Shown piece after piece: positions 62,057 through 64,000 of a stretch of 64,000 bases of DNA (position 1 is its first letter; each line of letters starts with the position of its first letter). The DNA is from Candidatus Accumulibacter meliphilus. GTDB taxonomy: Bacteria; Pseudomonadota; Gammaproteobacteria; Burkholderiales; Rhodocyclaceae. Under the pieces are notes generated by a model that was not told the origin of the DNA, did not search any database, and was given only the letters and a program-made list of their open reading frames with translations. The DNA is taken from positions 1 to 64,000 of the forward strand of contig QPGA01000004.1 in assembly GCA_003332265.1 (NCBI GenBank). Direction: 5' to 3'. The position numbers and the translations under genes are program-made.

Positions 62057-64000
62057 TTAGAGCTGCGGTTTTAGCGTTTCAGGATGGGGAGTGCACGCCA
62101 ACCGCAAACCCACGACGCTTCCTCGGTAGCAAGGATCATCGTAGTTGCGAAAGACGCAGCGTGCATGGTGGTGAAGGATGTCCCACGAGCCTCCGCGTTG
62201 CACGCGCCGGGCCCCTGCTTGTTCGGGTTCCTCGCGCCTGGCGTCGGCTGCGTACGGATAGGAATGGTAGGCGCTGCTGGTCCATTCCCAGACGTTGCCG
62301 CTCATGTCGACCAGTCCTTCCGGCGTGTCGCCGCTGGGGAAGACGCCGATCGGCGTCGTTCCGCGAATGTGCGTCGCACAAGTGTTGCAGGATCCGGCGT
62401 CAAAGTTTCTGCCCCACGCGTACCTACGACCGGCACTCCCGCGCGCGGCAGCTTCCCATTCGGCTTCGCTCGGCAGCCGCCAGCACTGCCCGGTCTGCGC
62501 CGACAGCCAGGCACAGTAGGCGCGTGCTTCGTACCAGCAGATGCCGACGACCGGTTGCGCCGGGTCGTTGTACGCCGGATCCTTCCAGTTGGTGGGCTGG
62601 GTCTGCCTGCCGGCCGGATACCAGTCATCGAGCTGCGCCTCGAATTCGTCCTCCGACATTAGCCGTATCGTTTCCCAATCCTCTGCCTGTTTCGAGGTGA
62701 TTTGGCCTTCGCGGAGCAGGTTCCCGATACGCTGCGGATCGTCATTGAACCACTGCCGGTCCTGGCGCCATTGCTGCTTCGGCCCCTCCGCCGTTCCTTC
62801 GCCGCGCCGCCAGTCCTGTGCTGCCCTGCCTTCCCACCAGCCTTCGTCGTCGTAAGCGCCAGCGGCGATGAACAGGCGCCACTCGGCGTTGGTGACCGGG
62901 AACCGGGCGATGGCGGAGGCGGCGAGCGGCACCGGGTGCACCGGTGACTCGTCTTCGTACAGCCCTTCGTCGCTGCCGATCGGGTAGTCGCCGGCGGCGA
63001 TGTCCACCAACGGCGGTAGCAGGTAGTCGCCGTGCACGCCGCTGCAGCGTGTGAAGCGCGGATCGCCGAGTTCGCCGAGCGCCCCGGCGGCGGCGATGCG
63101 CGCGCGCAGGTCGGCGGCGGGGTCGCGGCTACGGGCGAGCAGCGCCTGCTGCAGGCGGCTGCGCAGCGCTTCGGGAAAGCTGACGTCGGGCTGGGCGGCG
63201 CAGCGGCCGGCGAGCGGCAGGTTCACCGCCATCACGGCGTCGATGAAGTCGGCGGGCACTGACGCCATGGCCGTGGCGAGAACGAAAGTTTCTTCCCAGC
63301 CGGTGGTCGGCGCCTCGGGCAGGGGGTCGGAATCGGCGAGGCCGGCAAGCACTTCCTCGAGTGTCGGCGATATCTGGTCGGCGCGCCAGGCGCTGGCGGC
63401 CAGCGCCGGCTGCGGCGTGGCCGCCAGCGCACGCGCGGCAAAGTATTCCTGCAGCAGTTGATGGACGTAGAAGACATCGTCCCACTGCACTTCGAGAACC
63501 TGCAGGGCGACGCCGGCGTGCAGGAGATCTTCACTGTGCTGCTCGCCGAGCAGTTCGAGCGCGTCGTCGTATGGCACGCGTACCCGCGACGCTTCGCCGG
63601 GTGCGCGCCGGGCCTGCAGCGCGAAGGCGAGCTGGCAGAGCGCCGGCAGCAGCGGCGCGCAGGATGGCAGGTCGATCGCGTTGCGCCATTGCGGCCCGAT
63701 GATGCGTGCGAGGTCGCGCTTGCCGAGCAGCACGCCGGGGCGAAACAGCGGGTTGTCGGCGTCGATCTCGCGTCGTAGCGCCTGGCGGACGAAGCCGGTG
63801 AACAGTGCTGCCTTGCCGCTCAGTGCCGTGCCATCCTCGCCGGTCTGGGCGAGCAGCAGGCGCAGGTAGAAGGGCGAGCGGAAGAGGTCGAGCTGCGGCG
63901 TGCCGCGCAGTTGCTGCCATAGCGCCGGGCCGCGATCGGCATCGTGGAGCGTCAGGAATTCCTCGACCTGCGGGTCGCCGAGTTGCTCGATGCGTACGTG
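62057..64000 (-). CDS. NACHT-like STAND protein with C-terminal FGE/SUMF1 (C-type-lectin-fold) domain, 5' end outside the window
   Basis: The frame is open to the right edge, leaving 647 aa of the C-terminal part. The first ~250 residues are helical with FLTLHDADRG, LFRSPFYLRLLLAQTG and FYVHQLLQEYFAARALA, typical of the end of NACHT/STAND NTPase modules. Residues ~390-640 form an FGE-sulfatase domain: VDIAAGDYPIGSDEGLYEDE, FPVTNAEWRLFIAAGAYDDE, WRLPSEAEWEAAARG, LVDMSGNVWEWTSSAY and a C-terminal RRVQRGGSWD...GLRL. The Walker motifs lie outside. Such proteins act in signalling or defence, and this fold is a frequent target of diversity-generating retroelements. Confidence 0.8.
   Translation of the reverse strand, partial: HVRIEQLGDPQVEEFLTLHDADRGPALWQQLRGTPQLDLFRSPFYLRLLLAQTGEDGTALSGKAALFTGFVRQALRREIDADNPLFRPGVLLGKRDLARIIGPQWRNAIDLPSCAPLLPALCQLAFALQARRAPGEASRVRVPYDDALELLGEQHSEDLLHAGVALQVLEVQWDDVFYVHQLLQEYFAARALAATPQPALAASAWRADQISPTLEEVLAGLADSDPLPEAPTTGWEETFVLATAMASVPADFIDAVMAVNLPLAGRCAAQPDVSFPEALRSRLQQALLARSRDPAADLRARIAAAGALGELGDPRFTRCSGVHGDYLLPPLVDIAAGDYPIGSDEGLYEDESPVHPVPLAASAIARFPVTNAEWRLFIAAGAYDDEGWWEGRAAQDWRRGEGTAEGPKQQWRQDRQWFNDDPQRIGNLLREGQITSKQAEDWETIRLMSEDEFEAQLDDWYPAGRQTQPTNWKDPAYNDPAQPVVGICWYEARAYCAWLSAQTGQCWRLPSEAEWEAAARGSAGRRYAWGRNFDAGSCNTCATHIRGTTPIGVFPSGDTPEGLVDMSGNVWEWTSSAYHSYPYAADARREEPEQAGARRVQRGGSWDILHHHARCVFRNYDDPCYRGSVVGLRLACTPHPETLKPQL

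Overview
The window is GC-rich, with long overlapping gene strings. It has two unrelated halves: an exopolysaccharide locus of the exosortase-A (PEP-CTERM) type on the minus strand, and a large phage-tail-like contractile injection system (eCIS) on the plus strand. This combination suggests a betaproteobacterium of the Rhodocyclales / 'Candidatus Accumulibacter' kind. That assignment is inference from gene content; no rRNA or other marker gene is present.

Positions 1-19244 (minus strand). Read in transcription order from 19244 down, this is a glycan-building locus: asparagine-synthase-like amidotransferase, acyl-CoA ligase and PLP decarboxylase (both of exosortase-A-associated families), a possible 40-codon ORF, DegT/DnrJ aminotransferase, FemAB/GNAT acyltransferase, LMW phosphatase-like protein, polysaccharide deacetylase, membrane acyltransferase and ATP-grasp ligase. 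Many junctions overlap, as expected of one operon. Below 8155 the same strand carries a GT4 glycosyltransferase, an exported TPR-like protein, a methyltransferase-kinase fusion and a polysaccharide pyruvyl transferase. Decayed transposase fragments of four families (IS1380, IS1595, ISAzo13, IS5) sit between several of these. No exosortase, polymerase or flippase is visible. The ATP-grasp gene has a run of ten C in its first codons and may be phase variable. A VanZ-family membrane protein (19809-22019) is transcribed divergently from the locus.

Positions 22358-24256 (control region). A short sigma-54 activator without a receiver domain is followed by a small winged-helix-like protein. Next comes a 414-base gene-free stretch with a textbook -24/-12 promoter (TGGCACG-N4-TTGCA at 24134-24149), directly ahead of the eCIS genes.

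Positions 24257-60737 (eCIS). The order is: DUF4255 terminator/cap protein, unknown, sheath, tube, second sheath-like protein, second tube-like protein, hub protein with a Gly/Ala/Ser-rich tail, DUF5908-like microprotein, gpD-like and gpV-like spike proteins as separate genes, a protein with a C-terminal membrane segment, gp25, gpJ-like and gpI-like baseplate proteins, two small Ig-like proteins, three large accessory proteins (329, 688 and 1660 aa), a tape-measure-like protein and an AAA+ ATPase. The cargo/anchor module follows: a 1595-aa DUF4157 protein ending in an AHH nuclease domain, a 95-aa two-helix membrane protein, a DUF4157-OmpA fusion and a HEAT-repeat protein. Almost every junction overlaps (ATGA or TGATG) or is under 100 bases. 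Larger gaps hold copies of one ~125-bp structured repeat, five copies in all, always on the same strand.

Positions 60738-64000. A double cupin protein, an HMA-fold protein that has lost one metal cysteine, two back-to-back hairpins, and (minus strand, running off the right edge) a NACHT-like protein with a formylglycine-generating-enzyme/C-type-lectin-fold C-terminus.
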